Positions 53,341-63,863 of a stretch of DNA of 64,000 nucleotides are shown here, one piece after another. A program made the position numbers and the translations under genes. How positions within the stretch are numbered: position 1 is the first letter of the stretch; the number at the start of each line of letters is the position of its first letter. Below the pieces are notes generated by a model. That model did not search any database and was not told the DNA's origin. It saw only the letters and a program-made list of their open reading frames with translations. Source of the stretch: Leucobacter ruminantium (GTDB lineage: Bacteria > Actinomycetota > Actinomycetes > Actinomycetales > Microbacteriaceae); contig NZ_JAGDYL010000006.1 in the NCBI RefSeq assembly GCF_017565705.1, forward strand, positions 1 to 64,000, given 5' to 3'.

Positions 53341-54576
53341 TCAGTCTCCGATCGCGGCCAGCCACGAGCGCTGAGTCTCGAGCTTGGCCTCGGCGTCGGC
53401 CGCGGCCTTCGCGTCGCCCGATGACTGGGCGGCTGCGAGCTCGGTCTCGAGCTCGGCGATCGAGGCCTCGAGCTGACCCCTGAGGCCTTCGCTGCGCGCC
53501 TTCGTCTCGGGGTTCGTCTTGCGCCAGTGCTCGTCTTCCAGCTGCTTGACGTGATCTTCGATCTTGCGCAGGCGACCTTCGACCTCGCGCAGGGCCTCGC
53601 GCGGCACGCGGCCGATCTCGTCCCACTTCAACTGCACCTCGGTGAGCAGCTTGCGCGCCTTCGCATGATCCCTCTCCTGCAGGATCGGGTCGGCGCCGTC
53701 GAGCAGCTCCTGCTTCGCAGTGAGGTTCGCCGCGTACTCCTCGTTGGTCTGCGCGACCTCTGCGGCCTTCGCCTCGTAGAGCACATCGCCCGCGGCCTTG
53801 AAGCGCGCCCACAGCTGGTCGTCGAGCTTGCGGCTGGCGCGGCCCGCCGCCTTCCACTCGTCGAGCAGCGCTCGGTAGGCGGGGATGCCCTCGATGCCCT
53901 TCGGGGCGAGCGCCTCGGCGGCGGCGATGATGCGCTCCTTGCGCTGCTTCACGTCTTTGTTGTTCGCGTCCATCTGGGCGAAGTGGGCGCGGCGGGCCGA
54001 GTCGAACGACTGTCGCGCCGAGCGGAAGCGCTTCCACAGCGCGTCGGCCTGCGCCTTCGGGATCTGCGGCCCGCTGCGCTGCGAGGCCTGCCACTCCGAG
54101 AAGAGGTTCTCGAACGCCTGACTGGTGTCCTTCCAGCGGATCGAGGCCTCGGGCTGCGCTGCGAGGCGCTCCGCCTCGACGGCGATGGCCTCGCGCTTTG
54201 CAATGGCCTCCTGGCGAGCGGCCTCGCGCTCGGCCTGCTGCTTCTCGCTGAGCTCGGCGGTCTTCGCGGTGAGCTTCTCGACGCGCTCCCGCAGCGAGGC
54301 GATGTCGCCGACGGCGGCCGGCTCGACGAGCTGTTCGCGGAGCTTCGCGACGGTGTCTGCGGCCGAGGCGTCGGCGGTGCCGCGGGCGATGCGGGCCTCG
54401 AGCAGCGTCACCTGACCCTCGAGGTCGGCGAACTTGCGCTCGAAGTAGGCGAGGGCCTCTTCGGGGGTGCCGTCGGGGAAGGAACCGACGGCGCGTTCGC
54501 CCTCGCCCTCGCGCACGTAGACCGTGCGGTCCTCGTCGACTCGGCCCCAGGGCGTTTCATTGCTCGCAGCACTCAC
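53341..54576 (-). CDS. DUF349 family coiled-coil protein
   Basis: A 411-residue helical protein with three DUF349 repeats: WKDTSQAFENLFSEWQASQR and WKRFRSARQSFDSARRAHF, WKAAGRASRKLDDQLWARFK, and WDEIGRVPREALREVEGRL. The start MSAASNETPWGRVDEDRTVY and YVREGEGERAVGSFPDG form the typical N-terminal beta part. Function is not established. It is divergent from rarA. Confidence 0.92.
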   Translation of the reverse strand: MSAASNETPWGRVDEDRTVYVREGEGERAVGSFPDGTPEEALAYFERKFADLEGQVTLLEARIARGTADASAADTVAKLREQLVEPAAVGDIASLRERVEKLTAKTAELSEKQQAEREAARQEAIAKREAIAVEAERLAAQPEASIRWKDTSQAFENLFSEWQASQRSGPQIPKAQADALWKRFRSARQSFDSARRAHFAQMDANNKDVKQRKERIIAAAEALAPKGIEGIPAYRALLDEWKAAGRASRKLDDQLWARFKAAGDVLYEAKAAEVAQTNEEYAANLTAKQELLDGADPILQERDHAKARKLLTEVQLKWDEIGRVPREALREVEGRLRKIEDHVKQLEDEHWRKTNPETKARSEGLRGQLEASIAELETELAAAQSSGDAKAAADAEAKLETQRSWLAAIGD

Positions 54577-54681
54577 GGTTGATCACCTGTCGTGTGTGGG
54601 CCGGGCAGCGCCGACCGTACGGAATAGACCCCTCCACTATGCCACAGCCGCATTGTCGGGGGTGGCGGATACCATGGGGGC

Positions 54682-56115
54682 GTGGATTCGAGAGCCCTGC
54701 CTGCGCCCACCGCCCCGCTCGCGGTGCGGATGCGTCCGCGATCCCTCGACGAGGTCGTGGGGCAGCAGCATCTGCTGCGGCCCGGCTCCCCGTTGCGCGT
54801 GCTCGCGGCGGAGGGCGATCAGGGGGCCGGCGCCGTCTCGATCATCCTGTGGGGACCGCCCGGCACCGGCAAGACGACGCTGGCCCAGGCGATCGCGCAC
54901 TCGAGCGGGCGCAGATTCGTCGAGCTCTCGGCGGTCACGGCCGGCATCAAAGACGTGCGCACGGTCATGGAGAAGGCGCTGAACGACCGCGATCTCTTCG
55001 GCGTCGCGACCGTGCTCTTCCTCGACGAGATCCACCGCTTCACGAAGGCGCAGCAGGATGCGCTGCTGCCCGGCGTCGAGAACGGCTGGGTGACGCTCGT
55101 GGCGGCCACGACCGAGAACCCGTCGTTCTCGGTGATCAGCCCGCTGCTCTCGCGCTCGCTGCTGCTCACACTCGAGCCGCTGACCGACGACGACCTCCGC
55201 ACGCTGCTGCGGCGCGCGGTCGATGACGCTCGGGGTCTCGCGAGTTCGGTGGTCCTCGAAGACGAGGCGCTCGAGGCGCTCGTGCAGCTCGCTTCCGGAG
55301 ACGCGAGACGCGCGCTCACGAGCCTCGAGGCCGCCGCGATGTCGGCGCGCACCGCGGCTGGGCCTCGCGACGCGTCCGGCGAGGACGAGTCGGGCGAGAA
55401 CCGCGACGACGAGCACGACGAGGGCGACGAGGAGGAGCGGAGCGGCGCTCGCGCGGGCGGCGAGGGAACCGCTGCTCCCGCACTCGTCACGGCCGAGATC
55501 GTGTCGGCGTCGGTCGACCGCGCGCTGCTGCGCTACGACCGCAACGGCGATCAGCACTACGACGTGATCAGCGCCTTCATCAAATCGATGCGCGGATCCG
55601 ACCCCGACGCCGCGCTGCACTATCTCGCCCGCATGATCGAGGCGGGGGAGGACCCGCGCTTCATCGCCCGTCGTCTCATGGTACACGCCGCCGAAGACGT
55701 GGGCATGGCCGATCCCCGTGCGCTGCAGGTCGCCGTCGCCGCGGCCGAGGCCACGCAGCTCATCGGGCTGCCCGAGGCACGGATTCCGCTCGCCGAGGCG
55801 ACCGTCTACATCGCGACCGCGCCGAAGTCGAATGCCATCATCACGGCGATCGACGCGGCGATCGCCGACGTGAAGGCCGGCCGCTTCGGCCTCGTGCCCA
55901 AGCATCTGCGCGACGCCCACTACCCGGGAGCGAAGCGCATGGGGCACGGCAAGGGCTACCGCTACCCCCACAGCGACCCGCGCGGGGTCTCGACCCAGCA
56001 GTATCTGCCCGACGAACTGCGCGATAAGGTCTACTACGCTCCGACGCAGCACGGCAACGAGCGCGAGGTCTCCGAGCGTCTCGAGAAGATCCGCCGCATC
56101 ACTCGCGGCGCGTGA
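54682..56115 (+). CDS. rarA: replication-associated recombination protein RarA
   Basis: A 477-residue AAA+ ATPase related to clamp loaders and acting at stalled forks. [15 protein letters not shown], Walker [14 protein letters not shown], Walker [21 protein letters not shown], sensor [17 protein letters not shown]. An acidic, disordered linker (about 232-268, [20 protein letters not shown]) is inserted before the C-terminal tetramer domain with [20 protein letters not shown]-like motifs (here [15 protein letters not shown]). GTG start. Confidence 0.95.
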   Translation: MDSRALPAPTAPLAVRMRPRSLDEVVGQQHLLRPGSPLRVLAAEGDQGAGAVSIILWGPPGTGKTTLAQAIAHSSGRRFVELSAVTAGIKDVRTVMEKALNDRDLFGVATVLFLDEIHRFTKAQQDALLPGVENGWVTLVAATTENPSFSVISPLLSRSLLLTLEPLTDDDLRTLLRRAVDDARGLASSVVLEDEALEALVQLASGDARRALTSLEAAAMSARTAAGPRDASGEDESGENRDDEHDEGDEEERSGARAGGEGTAAPALVTAEIVSASVDRALLRYDRNGDQHYDVISAFIKSMRGSDPDAALHYLARMIEAGEDPRFIARRLMVHAAEDVGMADPRALQVAVAAAEATQLIGLPEARIPLAEATVYIATAPKSNAIITAIDAAIADVKAGRFGLVPKHLRDAHYPGAKRMGHGKGYRYPHSDPRGVSTQQYLPDELRDKVYYAPTQHGNEREVSERLEKIRRITRGA

Positions 56116-56337
56116 GGCATCTGCTAAGCTAGACGCTGGCCAACGCCCCGCTCGTCGCAGGCTGCAGACGGGCGGAGGGCGGCAGGCGCCCTGTAGCCGG
56201 GTTTCTGCACTGGTCGTTCCCTCACCGAAGACGGTTCGCTGCGTCGCGTGCATCACCAGTTGATGCGGGCGCAGCAAGGCCGAGAGAACACGCCGCCCGC
56301 CGGGCGGCGATATGCACAGAAACCCGAAAGGATCCAC
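56116..56337 (+). promoter_or_regulatory. structured leader of rpsD (candidate autoregulatory RNA)
   Basis: A 220-nt leader with TAAGCT as -10 candidate near 56125. A 10-bp long-range stem pairs CGGGTTTCTG (56198-56207) with CAGAAACCCG (56317-56326), directly before the AAAGGA ribosome site. Inside are a GCATCA/TGATGC hairpin near 56249-56266 and CGCCGCCC/GGGCGGCG (56291-56309). The arrangement suggests translational control by S4, which autoregulates in other bacteria. Confidence 0.6.
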
Positions 56338-56967
56338 GTGTCGACTACGTCGCGTACCCGTTCCAAGACCCGCCTGAGCCGCTCGCTCGGCATCGCCCTC
56401 ACCCCGAAGGCCGCGCGCTACCTCGAGAAGCGCCCCTACGGCCCCGGCCAGCACGGCCGCACCAAGCGCAAGAGCGACAGCGACTACGCCGTCCGCCTGC
56501 GCGAGAAGCAGCGTCTCCGGGCCCAGTACGGCATCCGCGAGAAGCAGCTCGTCATCGCCTTCAAGGAGGCGCGTCGTCAGGACGGCCTGACCGGTGAGAA
56601 CCTGGTCGAGCTGCTCGAGATGCGCCTCGACGCGCTCGTGCTGCGCGCCGGCTTCGCCCGCACCACCGCGCAGGCCCGCCAGCTCGTCGTGCACCGCCAC
56701 ATCCTCGTCGACGGCAAGATCGTCGACCGCCCGTCGTTCCGCGTGAAGCCGGGTCAGCTCATCCACGTCAAGGAGCGCTCGGAGGGTCTCGAGCCCTTCC
56801 AGGTCGCCGCTGCCGGCGGTCACGCCGAGGTGCTGCCCAACGTTCCCGGCTACCTCGAGGTCGAGCTCGACAAGCTCCAGGCCCGCCTGGTGCGCCGCCC
56901 GAAGCGCGCCGAGGTCCCCGTGACCTGCGAGGTGCAGCTCGTGGTCGAGTACTACGCAGCTCGCTAG
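56338..56967 (+). CDS. rpsD: 30S ribosomal protein S4
   Basis: A 209-residue primary 16S rRNA-binding protein. KTRLSRSLGIALTPKAARYL, YGPGQHGRTKRKSDSDYAVR and EKQRLRAQYGIREKQ are typical. The S4 RNA-binding domain carries VLRAGFARTTAQARQLVVHR. The GTG at 56338 follows GAAAGGA. The last 15 bases, including the stop, are part of a 35-bp tandem repeat. Confidence 0.98.
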   Translation: MSTTSRTRSKTRLSRSLGIALTPKAARYLEKRPYGPGQHGRTKRKSDSDYAVRLREKQRLRAQYGIREKQLVIAFKEARRQDGLTGENLVELLEMRLDALVLRAGFARTTAQARQLVVHRHILVDGKIVDRPSFRVKPGQLIHVKERSEGLEPFQVAAAGGHAEVLPNVPGYLEVELDKLQARLVRRPKRAEVPVTCEVQLVVEYYAAR

Positions 56968-57035
56968 TAGTACCGGCAAGCGCAGCCTACGCAGCTCGCT
57001 AGTAGTACCGACAAGCAGAGCCTGCGCAGCTCGCC
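56953..57035 (+). repeat. 35-bp tandem duplication at the rpsD 3' end
   Basis: The unit starting TACGCAGCTCGCTAGTAGTA occurs at 56953-56987 and 56988-57022 with three differences, and begins again at 57023. The first copy includes the rpsD stop codon. Confidence 0.85.
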
Positions 57036-57053
57036 GGGCGACGAGTCGCCGCA

Positions 57054-57089
57054 CGAGGGGCGTCGGAGTTTTCACTCCGGCGCCCCTCG
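57054..57089 (+). terminator. rpsD terminator hairpin
   Basis: A 16-bp stem (one G-U pair) CGAGGGGCGTCGGAGT (57054-57069) with ACTCCGGCGCCCCTCG (57074-57089). The T-run behind it is weak. Confidence 0.65.
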
Positions 57090-57189
57090 CCGTATTCCCG
57101 GGCTGCGCTCACCCCAACCGCTAAGCTTGAGGGGTGCTTTCACGCGCGGCGGTCATCGCTGCGCCCGATGTCGCCAGGAGGAACGGAAC

Positions 57190-57405
57190 ATGCGCAAGCT
57201 GATGTGGCTGTTGAGCGGTGTGGCGCTCGGATTCGTGGCCGCCCACTTCGTGAACCGGACCCCGGAGGGTCGGCGGTTCTTCGACCGGCTGAATCGCGGG
57301 GTCGACGAGTTCGGCCGCGCCTTCGCGGCCGGCTATCACGACGTCGAGGCGCAGGCGACGGGCGAAGGGGCGGCCGATACCCCGGCCGACGCGAAGCAGC
57401 AGTAA
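57190..57405 (+). CDS. small membrane protein between rpsD and alaS
   Basis: A 71-residue protein with one N-terminal membrane segment (LMWLLSGVALGFVAAHFV) and a soluble helical part (FFDRLNRGVDEFGRAFAAGY), ending in a flexible tail. CAGGAGG stands 9 nt before the ATG. It lies in the usual rpsD-alaS gap, where actinobacteria carry small anchored proteins of unknown role. Confidence 0.8.
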   Translation: MRKLMWLLSGVALGFVAAHFVNRTPEGRRFFDRLNRGVDEFGRAFAAGYHDVEAQATGEGAADTPADAKQQ

Positions 57406-57460
57406 AGACGTACCCGGATCCCTCGTCAGGGATCCTCGACGGACCACGAATAGGATCACG

Positions 57461-60127
57461 ATGCAGACCGCTGAAATCCACCGCCGTTGGCTCGACTTCT
57501 TCGAGAGGCGCGGACACACCGTCGTGCCCTCGGCGTCCCTCGTGAGCGACGACCCGAGCCTCATGTTCACGGTGGCCGGCATGGTGCCGTTCGTGCCCTA
57601 TCTCTCGGGCCTCGTCCCCGCGCCGTACCCGCGTGCCACGAGCGTGCAGAAGTGCATCCGCACGAACGACATCGAGGAGGTCGGCAAGACCCCCCGCCAC
57701 GGTACGTTCTTCCAGATGTGCGGCAACTTCTCCTTCGGCGATTACTTCAAGGAGGAGGCCATCAGGTTCGCGTGGGAGCTGCTCACGACGAGCGAGGACG
57801 AGGGCGGCCTCGGCTTCTCGCCCGACGATCTCTGGGTGACGGTCTACGAGGACGACGACGAGGCGATCGAGCTGTGGAAGCAGCACTCGACCCTGCCCGA
57901 GGAGCGCATCCAGCGTCTCGGCATGGACACCAACTACTGGTCGACCGGCCAGCCCGGCCCCGCCGGCCCCTGCTCCGAGATCTTCTTCGACCGCGGGCCC
58001 GAGTACGGCGTCGACGGCGGCCCCGCCACCGACGATGACCGCTACGTCGAGATCTGGAACCTCGTGTTCATGCAGTACCAGATCACCGATGTGAAGTCGA
58101 AGACCGACTTCACGATCGTGGGCGAGCTGCCGAACAAGAACATCGACACCGGCATGGGGCTCGAGCGCGTCGCGTTCATCAAGCAGGGCGTCGACAACAT
58201 GTACGAGATCGACCAGGTGCGCCCCGTGCTCGACCGCGCGGCCGAGCTGGCGGGTAAGACCTACGGCGCCGATCACGAGGACGACGTGCGCCTGCGCGTC
58301 ATCGCCGACCACGTGCGCAGCGGCCTCATGCTGATCGCCGACGGCGTGACGCCGTCGAACGAGGGCCGCGGCTACATCCTGCGCCGCCTGCTGCGCCGCG
58401 TGATCCGCTCGATGCGTCTGCTCGGCGTCGACGGCCCGAGCTTCGCGGAGCTGTTCCCGGTGTCGCGCGACGCGATGCAGGCGGCCTACCCCGAGGTCGC
58501 GCGCGACTTCGACTTCATCTCGCGCACCGCGTACGCCGAGGAGCGCGCTTTCCTCCGCACGCTCGCCTCGGGCAGCCAGACGCTCGACACCGCGATCGAG
58601 GCGGCGAAGGCGGCCGAGACCACGGTCTCGGGCGATACCGCGTTCCTGCTGCACGACACCTACGGCTTCCCGATCGAGCTCACGCTCGAGATCGCGGAGG
58701 AGGCCGGCGTGCCGGTCGACCGCGATGTCTTCGCGAGTCTGATGCAGGAACAGCGCGACCGGGCCAAGGCCGACGCGAAGGCGAAGAAGGGCCAGCGCGC
58801 CGACCTCTCCGTGTACAAGGAGCTGCGCGGTCTCGGCGAGACCGCCTTCGTCGGCTACGACGAGTTCGATCACGAGAGCCGCGTGCTCGGCATCGTCGTC
58901 GACGGCGCCCCGGTGCAGGCCGCCCAGGAGGGGCAGGTCGCCGAGCTCGTGCTCGCCGAGACCTCGCTGTGGGCGGAGTCGGGTGGCCAGGACGCTGATC
59001 AGGGCGTCATCGTCGGCGACGGCTTCGAGGCCGAGGTGCTCGACGTGCAGAAGCCCGTGCCCGGGCTCATCGTGCACACCGTGCGCGTGACCGTCGGAAC
59101 GGTGGCCCTCGACGCGCGCGCCGAGACCCGCGTCGATCGCGACTACCGGCGGGGCGCTGCGCAGGCGCACTCGGGCACGCACGTCGTGCACGCGGCGCTG
59201 CGCGAGGTGCTCGGCCCGAACGCGCACCAGGCGGGCTCGTACAACAAGGCCGGCTACCTGCGCCTCGACTTCACGCACGGCGACGCCCTCTCGTCGGAGA
59301 CGAAGAGCGAGATCGAGGAAATCTCGAACCTCGCCATCCGCTCCGACTACGAGGTCGTCACCCGGGAGATGGCGCTCGACGAGGCCAAGGCGCTCGGCGC
59401 GATGGCGCTGTTCGGCGAGAAGTACGGCGACCGCGTGCGCGTCGTCGACATCGGCGGTCCCTGGTCTCGCGAGCTCTGCGCGGGCACGCACGTCGCGAGT
59501 TCGTCCGAGATCGGCATGATCAGCCTGATCTCGGAGAGCTCGGTCGGCTCGACTAACCGCCGCGTCGAGTCGCTCGTCGGCATCGAGGCGTTCCGCAACT
59601 TCGCGGCCGAGCGCGCCATCGTGCAGCAGCTCACGAGCGGGCTCAAGGTGCCCCGCACCGAGCTCGTGACGAAGGTGCAGGATCTGGGCGCCCAGCTGCG
59701 CGCGGCCGAGAAGAAGATCGCGGCGCTCGAGGCCGAGAAGCTGTCGCAGCGGGCTCCCGAGCTGCTCGCCGCGGCGCAGGAGATCGGCGGCGTTCGCGCG
59801 GTGCTCGGCTCGCTCGGCACGGTCGGCTCCGCCGACGATCTGCGCGGTCTCGCGCTGCGGCTGAGGGATCGCCTGAGCGCCGAGGCCGGGGTCGTCGTGC
59901 TCGCCGGCGAGGTGCCCGCCGACGGCGGCGGCAAGCCCGTCGTCATCGCGGCGACGACCGAGGCCGCGCGCGATCGCGGCGTGCGGGCCGGCGATCTCGC
60001 CAAGCTCGGCGCGCAGGTGCTCGGCGGCGGCGGCGGCGGCAAGCCCGACCTCGCGCAGGGCGGCGGCGCCGACGCCTCCAAGATCGACGACGCTCTGGCG
60101 GAGATCCGCCGGAGCCTGGCAGGCTAG
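57461..60127 (+). CDS. alaS: alanine-tRNA ligase
   Basis: An 888-residue class II synthetase. The catalytic part has TAEIHRRWLDFFERRGHTVV, FTVAGMVPFVPYL, CIRTNDIEEVGKTPRHGTFF and GMGLERVAF. The editing domain has the zinc motif QAHSGTHVVHAALRE with CAGTHV. The C-terminal oligomerisation domain ends in a DHHA1-type glycine-rich part (LGGGGGGKPDLAQGGG). Full length. Confidence 0.98.
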   Translation: MQTAEIHRRWLDFFERRGHTVVPSASLVSDDPSLMFTVAGMVPFVPYLSGLVPAPYPRATSVQKCIRTNDIEEVGKTPRHGTFFQMCGNFSFGDYFKEEAIRFAWELLTTSEDEGGLGFSPDDLWVTVYEDDDEAIELWKQHSTLPEERIQRLGMDTNYWSTGQPGPAGPCSEIFFDRGPEYGVDGGPATDDDRYVEIWNLVFMQYQITDVKSKTDFTIVGELPNKNIDTGMGLERVAFIKQGVDNMYEIDQVRPVLDRAAELAGKTYGADHEDDVRLRVIADHVRSGLMLIADGVTPSNEGRGYILRRLLRRVIRSMRLLGVDGPSFAELFPVSRDAMQAAYPEVARDFDFISRTAYAEERAFLRTLASGSQTLDTAIEAAKAAETTVSGDTAFLLHDTYGFPIELTLEIAEEAGVPVDRDVFASLMQEQRDRAKADAKAKKGQRADLSVYKELRGLGETAFVGYDEFDHESRVLGIVVDGAPVQAAQEGQVAELVLAETSLWAESGGQDADQGVIVGDGFEAEVLDVQKPVPGLIVHTVRVTVGTVALDARAETRVDRDYRRGAAQAHSGTHVVHAALREVLGPNAHQAGSYNKAGYLRLDFTHGDALSSETKSEIEEISNLAIRSDYEVVTREMALDEAKALGAMALFGEKYGDRVRVVDIGGPWSRELCAGTHVASSSEIGMISLISESSVGSTNRRVESLVGIEAFRNFAAERAIVQQLTSGLKVPRTELVTKVQDLGAQLRAAEKKIAALEAEKLSQRAPELLAAAQEIGGVRAVLGSLGTVGSADDLRGLALRLRDRLSAEAGVVVLAGEVPADGGGKPVVIAATTEAARDRGVRAGDLAKLGAQVLGGGGGGKPDLAQGGGADASKIDDALAEIRRSLAG

Positions 60128-60621
60128 TGCGGCCGGGCGTGCGCCTCGGCGTCGACGTGGGCAGGGCCCGCGTCGGCGTCGCCCGCTGCGACCTGCACGG
60201 CATGCTCGCGACACCGGTCGAGACGGTGCCGCGCGACTCGAGCGGCGACGCCGACATCGCGCGGATCGCGGCGATCGCCGCGGAGCTCGAAGCCTTCGAG
60301 GCCGTGGTCGGCCTGCCGATCAACTTGCGGGGGGAGCGCACGCCGTCGACCGACGACGCGGAGGCGTTCGCGGTGCGGCTCGCGGCGCGGCTCGCGCCCT
60401 CCGGTGTGACGGTGCGGCTGGTCGACGAGCGGCTCTCGACCGTGTCGGCCCAGGGCCAGCTGCGGCAGACGGGCAAGAAGACGAAGCAGACCCGGTCGAT
60501 CATCGACCAGGCGGCCGCGGTCGTCATCCTCCAGCACGCGCTCGACATCGAGCGCTCGCGGGGCGAGGCGCCGGGTCGCGCAGCCGTGCCGTCGGGCACG
60601 GCGGAAGGAGATCGCACATGA
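60127..60621 (+). CDS. ruvX: RuvX/YqgF-type nuclease
   Basis: A 164-residue RNase H-fold protein, Holliday-junction resolvase-like and linked to pre-16S rRNA processing. RLGVDVGRARVGVARCD and VVGLPINLRGERTPSTDDAE with VRLVDERLSTVSA are the family motifs. GTG start whose G is the last base of the alaS stop. Confidence 0.94.
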   Translation: MRPGVRLGVDVGRARVGVARCDLHGMLATPVETVPRDSSGDADIARIAAIAAELEAFEAVVGLPINLRGERTPSTDDAEAFAVRLAARLAPSGVTVRLVDERLSTVSAQGQLRQTGKKTKQTRSIIDQAAAVVILQHALDIERSRGEAPGRAAVPSGTAEGDRT

Positions 60622-61724
60622 ACGCGCGCAGCGAGGGATCGAAGCGCAGGGGCAAGCGGATCGCGATCACGCTCGTCGTGCTCGCGGTGCTGCTCGGCGG
60701 CCTCGCCGCAGCGGGAGGGTACCTGTGGTCGCAGTTCGGCGACCGCATCTCGCTCGCGATGGGCTGGACCAGCAACGATTACGAGGGCGAGGGCCACGGC
60801 GAGGTGCTCATCACGGTGACCTCGGGCCAGGTCGGCGCGGATGTTGCGGACACCCTCGCCGAGGCGGACGTCGTGAAGACCTCCGACGCGTTCTACGAGC
60901 TGCTGCTCGAACAGGATCCGCAGGTCGACTTCCAGGTCGGCACCTACCGGATGAAGCAGCAGATGAGTTCGCAGGCGGCCCTCGACGCGCTGCAGGACCC
61001 GGCCAACCTCATGGAGCTGACGGTCACGATCCCCGAGGGTATGGCCGCGAAGGATGCGCTGCAGCGCGCCTCCGACATCCTCGGCATCCCGATGGAGGAG
61101 TTCGACGCGGCGATCGCCGACCCGGCGGCGTTCGGAATTCCCGCGCAGTTCCCGAGCGTGGAGGGCTTCCTGTTCCCGGCGACCTACACCTTCGAGCCGG
61201 AGGACACGGCGCACTCCGTCGTGCAGAAGATGGTCGACCGCATGCGCCAGGCGCTCGCCGAGCACGGCGTCGCGCAGGGCGACGAGTGGCGCGTGCTGAC
61301 ACTCGCCTCCGTGGTGCAGCGGGAGGCGGGTTCGAACCTCGACGACTTCCCGAAGATCGCGCGCGTGTTCCAGAACCGTCTCGATCAGGGCGTGCTGCTG
61401 CAGTCGGACGCGACCGTCGCCTACGGCACCGGCAACACCCACACGGTGTGGACCACGCCCGAGGAGCGCGCCGACGCCTCGAACCGCTACAACACCTATG
61501 CGAACCCCGGCCTGCCCGTCGGGCCGATCGGAAACCCCGGCGACGTCGCGATCGACGCGGCCGTGCACCCGGCCGACGGGCCGTGGATGTTCTTCATGCC
61601 GATCAACCTGGAGACGGGCGAGACCGTCTTCAGCGAGACCGCCGAGCAGCACGAGGAGTCGGTCGCGCGGCTCGGCGAATGGTGCGAGGCGCATCGCTCG
61701 CAGGGCGGTACCCGCTGTGACTGA
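60618..61724 (+). CDS. mltG: endolytic transglycosylase MltG
   Basis: A 368-residue membrane-anchored enzyme that cuts nascent peptidoglycan strands. One membrane span (about 14-36, IAITLVVLAVLLGGLAAAGG), then a LysM-like subdomain (VTSGQVGADVADTLAEADVV) and the YceG catalytic domain with PSVEGFLFPATYTFEPEDTA, LASVVQREAG (catalytic Glu) and NTYANPGLPVGPIGNPG. ATG overlaps the ruvX stop. Confidence 0.96.
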   Translation: MNARSEGSKRRGKRIAITLVVLAVLLGGLAAAGGYLWSQFGDRISLAMGWTSNDYEGEGHGEVLITVTSGQVGADVADTLAEADVVKTSDAFYELLLEQDPQVDFQVGTYRMKQQMSSQAALDALQDPANLMELTVTIPEGMAAKDALQRASDILGIPMEEFDAAIADPAAFGIPAQFPSVEGFLFPATYTFEPEDTAHSVVQKMVDRMRQALAEHGVAQGDEWRVLTLASVVQREAGSNLDDFPKIARVFQNRLDQGVLLQSDATVAYGTGNTHTVWTTPEERADASNRYNTYANPGLPVGPIGNPGDVAIDAAVHPADGPWMFFMPINLETGETVFSETAEQHEESVARLGEWCEAHRSQGGTRCD

Positions 61725-62661
61725 CACCGTTCCGCAGGAGGACGGCGTGCTGGCCGAGCGCCTCGCCGTGCTCGGCTCGCCGATCGCGCACTCGAAGTCG
61801 CCGGCGATCCACGCGGCGGCCTACGAGCGGCTCGCGCTCGACTGGCGATACGGCAGGCAGCAGCTCGAGGCGGCGGAGCTCGCAGACTTCCTGGCCTCCC
61901 GAGGGCCGCAGTGGAGGGGCTTCTCCGTGACGATGCCGCTGAAGGAGGAGGCGCACCGCCTGTCGACGGTGCTCGACCCCATCGCGGAGGAGAGCGGGGT
62001 GGTGAACACCCTGCTGCGCATCGCGAGCGATACGAGCGGCGCCCCGCGCTGGGCGGGCTTCAACACCGATGTCGCCGGGCTCGCCATGGCGATCTCGAAC
62101 GCCGGCCTCGACGCGACGAGCACCGTGGTGATCGGCTCGGGGGCCACGGCCGTCTCGGCGATCCTCGCCGCTCGCCGCCTCGGCGCGCGGCACGTCGAGG
62201 TCGTCGCCCGCAACGTCGACGCGGTCGGCCGCCTGGTCGCCCGCTTCGGCGAGACCCGCGAGCCCGGCTCGGACTCGCCGCTCCACGTCTCGGGCACCGT
62301 CCTGCCCCACGCGGTGAATCTCATTGCCGATATCGCCGCCGTCGCGGCGGCCGGCATAGACGCGCGCATCGCGTCTCCCACGCTCGTGATCTCCACCCTT
62401 CCGGGACCGGCGGGCGCCGAGCTCGCGCTGCCGACGGGGCTGACGGAGGTGCCGCTCTTCGACGTCGCCTACGATCCCTGGCCCTCGCCCCTCGCCGCGC
62501 GCTGGCGGGACGCGGGCGGCACCGCGCATGCGGGCACGGAGATGCTCGTGGAGCAGGCCCTCGCGCAGGTGCGCATCTTCGTCGGAGGCGATCCCTCCAT
62601 CGCGCTCGAGGACGAGCCGTCCGTGCTCGCGGCGATGCGAGCCGCGAGTGTGGGAGGATAG
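61717..62661 (+). CDS. aroE: shikimate dehydrogenase
   Basis: A 314-residue NADP-dependent enzyme that reduces 3-dehydroshikimate. [20 protein letters not shown] binds substrate; [13 protein letters not shown] carries the catalytic lysine; [13 protein letters not shown] and [20 protein letters not shown] (nucleotide loop) follow. GTG start overlapping the mltG stop by 8 bp. Next comes aroC. Confidence 0.94.
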   Translation: MTDTVPQEDGVLAERLAVLGSPIAHSKSPAIHAAAYERLALDWRYGRQQLEAAELADFLASRGPQWRGFSVTMPLKEEAHRLSTVLDPIAEESGVVNTLLRIASDTSGAPRWAGFNTDVAGLAMAISNAGLDATSTVVIGSGATAVSAILAARRLGARHVEVVARNVDAVGRLVARFGETREPGSDSPLHVSGTVLPHAVNLIADIAAVAAAGIDARIASPTLVISTLPGPAGAELALPTGLTEVPLFDVAYDPWPSPLAARWRDAGGTAHAGTEMLVEQALAQVRIFVGGDPSIALEDEPSVLAAMRAASVGG

Positions 62662-62666
62662 TCCTC

Positions 62667-63863
62667 ATGCTGCGTTGGCTTACGGCCGGAGAATCCCACG
62701 GCCCCGAACTCATTGCCGTTCTCGAAGGGCTCCCCGCGGGGGTGCCAGTCTCTCTCGAAGGGATCCGCGAGGATCTCGCCCGTCGCAAGCTCGGCTACGG
62801 TCGCGGCTCGCGCATGAAGTTCGAGCAGGACGAACTGCACCTCTCGGGCGGAGTGGTGCAGGGCGTCTCGATCGGCGGCCCCGTCGCCATCCGCATCGGC
62901 AACACCGAGTGGCCGAAGTGGACCGAGGTGATGTCGGCCGAGAAGACCGAGCTCTCCGAGAAGTCGCGCGGTCGCGGAGCGCCGCTGACGCGGCCGCGCC
63001 CCGGTCATGCCGACCTCGTCGGCATGCAGAAGTACGGCTTCGACGAGGCCCGCCCCGTGCTCGAGCGCGCGAGCGCCCGTGAGACCGCCGCGCGCGTGGC
63101 CCTCGGCGCCGTGGCGCGCGCGTTCCTCGCCGAGCTCGGCATCCGCCTCGTGAGCCACACGATCTCCATGGGCGAGGTCGCGGTGCCCGCGGGCTCCCCG
63201 CTGCCAGGGCCCGACGACGTCGCCGCGCTCGACGCCGACCCGCTGCGCTGCTTCGACGCCGAGACGAGCGCGCGCATGGTCGAGGAGGTCGACGACACCA
63301 AGAAGTCGGGCGACACGCTCGGCGGCATCGTCGAGGTGCTCGCCTACGGGCTGCCCCCGGGGCTCGGCTCCTACGTGCACTGGGATCGCCGTCTCGATTC
63401 CCGTCTCGCCGGCGCGCTCATGGGCATCCAGGCGATCAAGGGCGTCGAGGTCGGCGATGGGTTCGAGACGACGAGGCGCCGTGGATCCCTCGCACATGAC
63501 GAGCTGCACCTCGAAGACGGACGCATCGCGCGCGACACCGATCGCGCGGGCGGCATCGAGGGCGGCATGACCACCGGACAGGTGATGCGGGTGCGCGCCG
63601 GCATGAAGCCGATCGCCACGGTGCCGCGCGCCCTCCCCACGGTCGATGTCGCGACGGGCGAGGAGTCGAAGGCGCATCACCAGCGCAGCGACGTCACGGC
63701 CGTACCCGCAGCCGGTGTGGTCGCCGAGGCGATGGTCGCGCTCGTGCTGGCCGATGCCGTCGCCGAGAAGTTCGGCGGCGACAGCGTCGCGGAGACGAAG
63801 CGCAACCTCGAATCGTATCTCGCGGCGATTCCCGAGCGGCTCGCGACCGTCATCGAGTCGTGA
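62667..63863 (+). CDS. aroC: chorismate synthase
   Basis: A 398-residue FMN-dependent enzyme for the last step to chorismate. [76 protein letters not shown] and [20 protein letters not shown] are hallmarks. ATG follows GGAGGATAGTCCTC. Stop overlaps the next start. Confidence 0.98.
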   Translation: MLRWLTAGESHGPELIAVLEGLPAGVPVSLEGIREDLARRKLGYGRGSRMKFEQDELHLSGGVVQGVSIGGPVAIRIGNTEWPKWTEVMSAEKTELSEKSRGRGAPLTRPRPGHADLVGMQKYGFDEARPVLERASARETAARVALGAVARAFLAELGIRLVSHTISMGEVAVPAGSPLPGPDDVAALDADPLRCFDAETSARMVEEVDDTKKSGDTLGGIVEVLAYGLPPGLGSYVHWDRRLDSRLAGALMGIQAIKGVEVGDGFETTRRRGSLAHDELHLEDGRIARDTDRAGGIEGGMTTGQVMRVRAGMKPIATVPRALPTVDVATGEESKAHHQRSDVTAVPAAGVVAEAMVALVLADAVAEKFGGDSVAETKRNLESYLAAIPERLATVIES

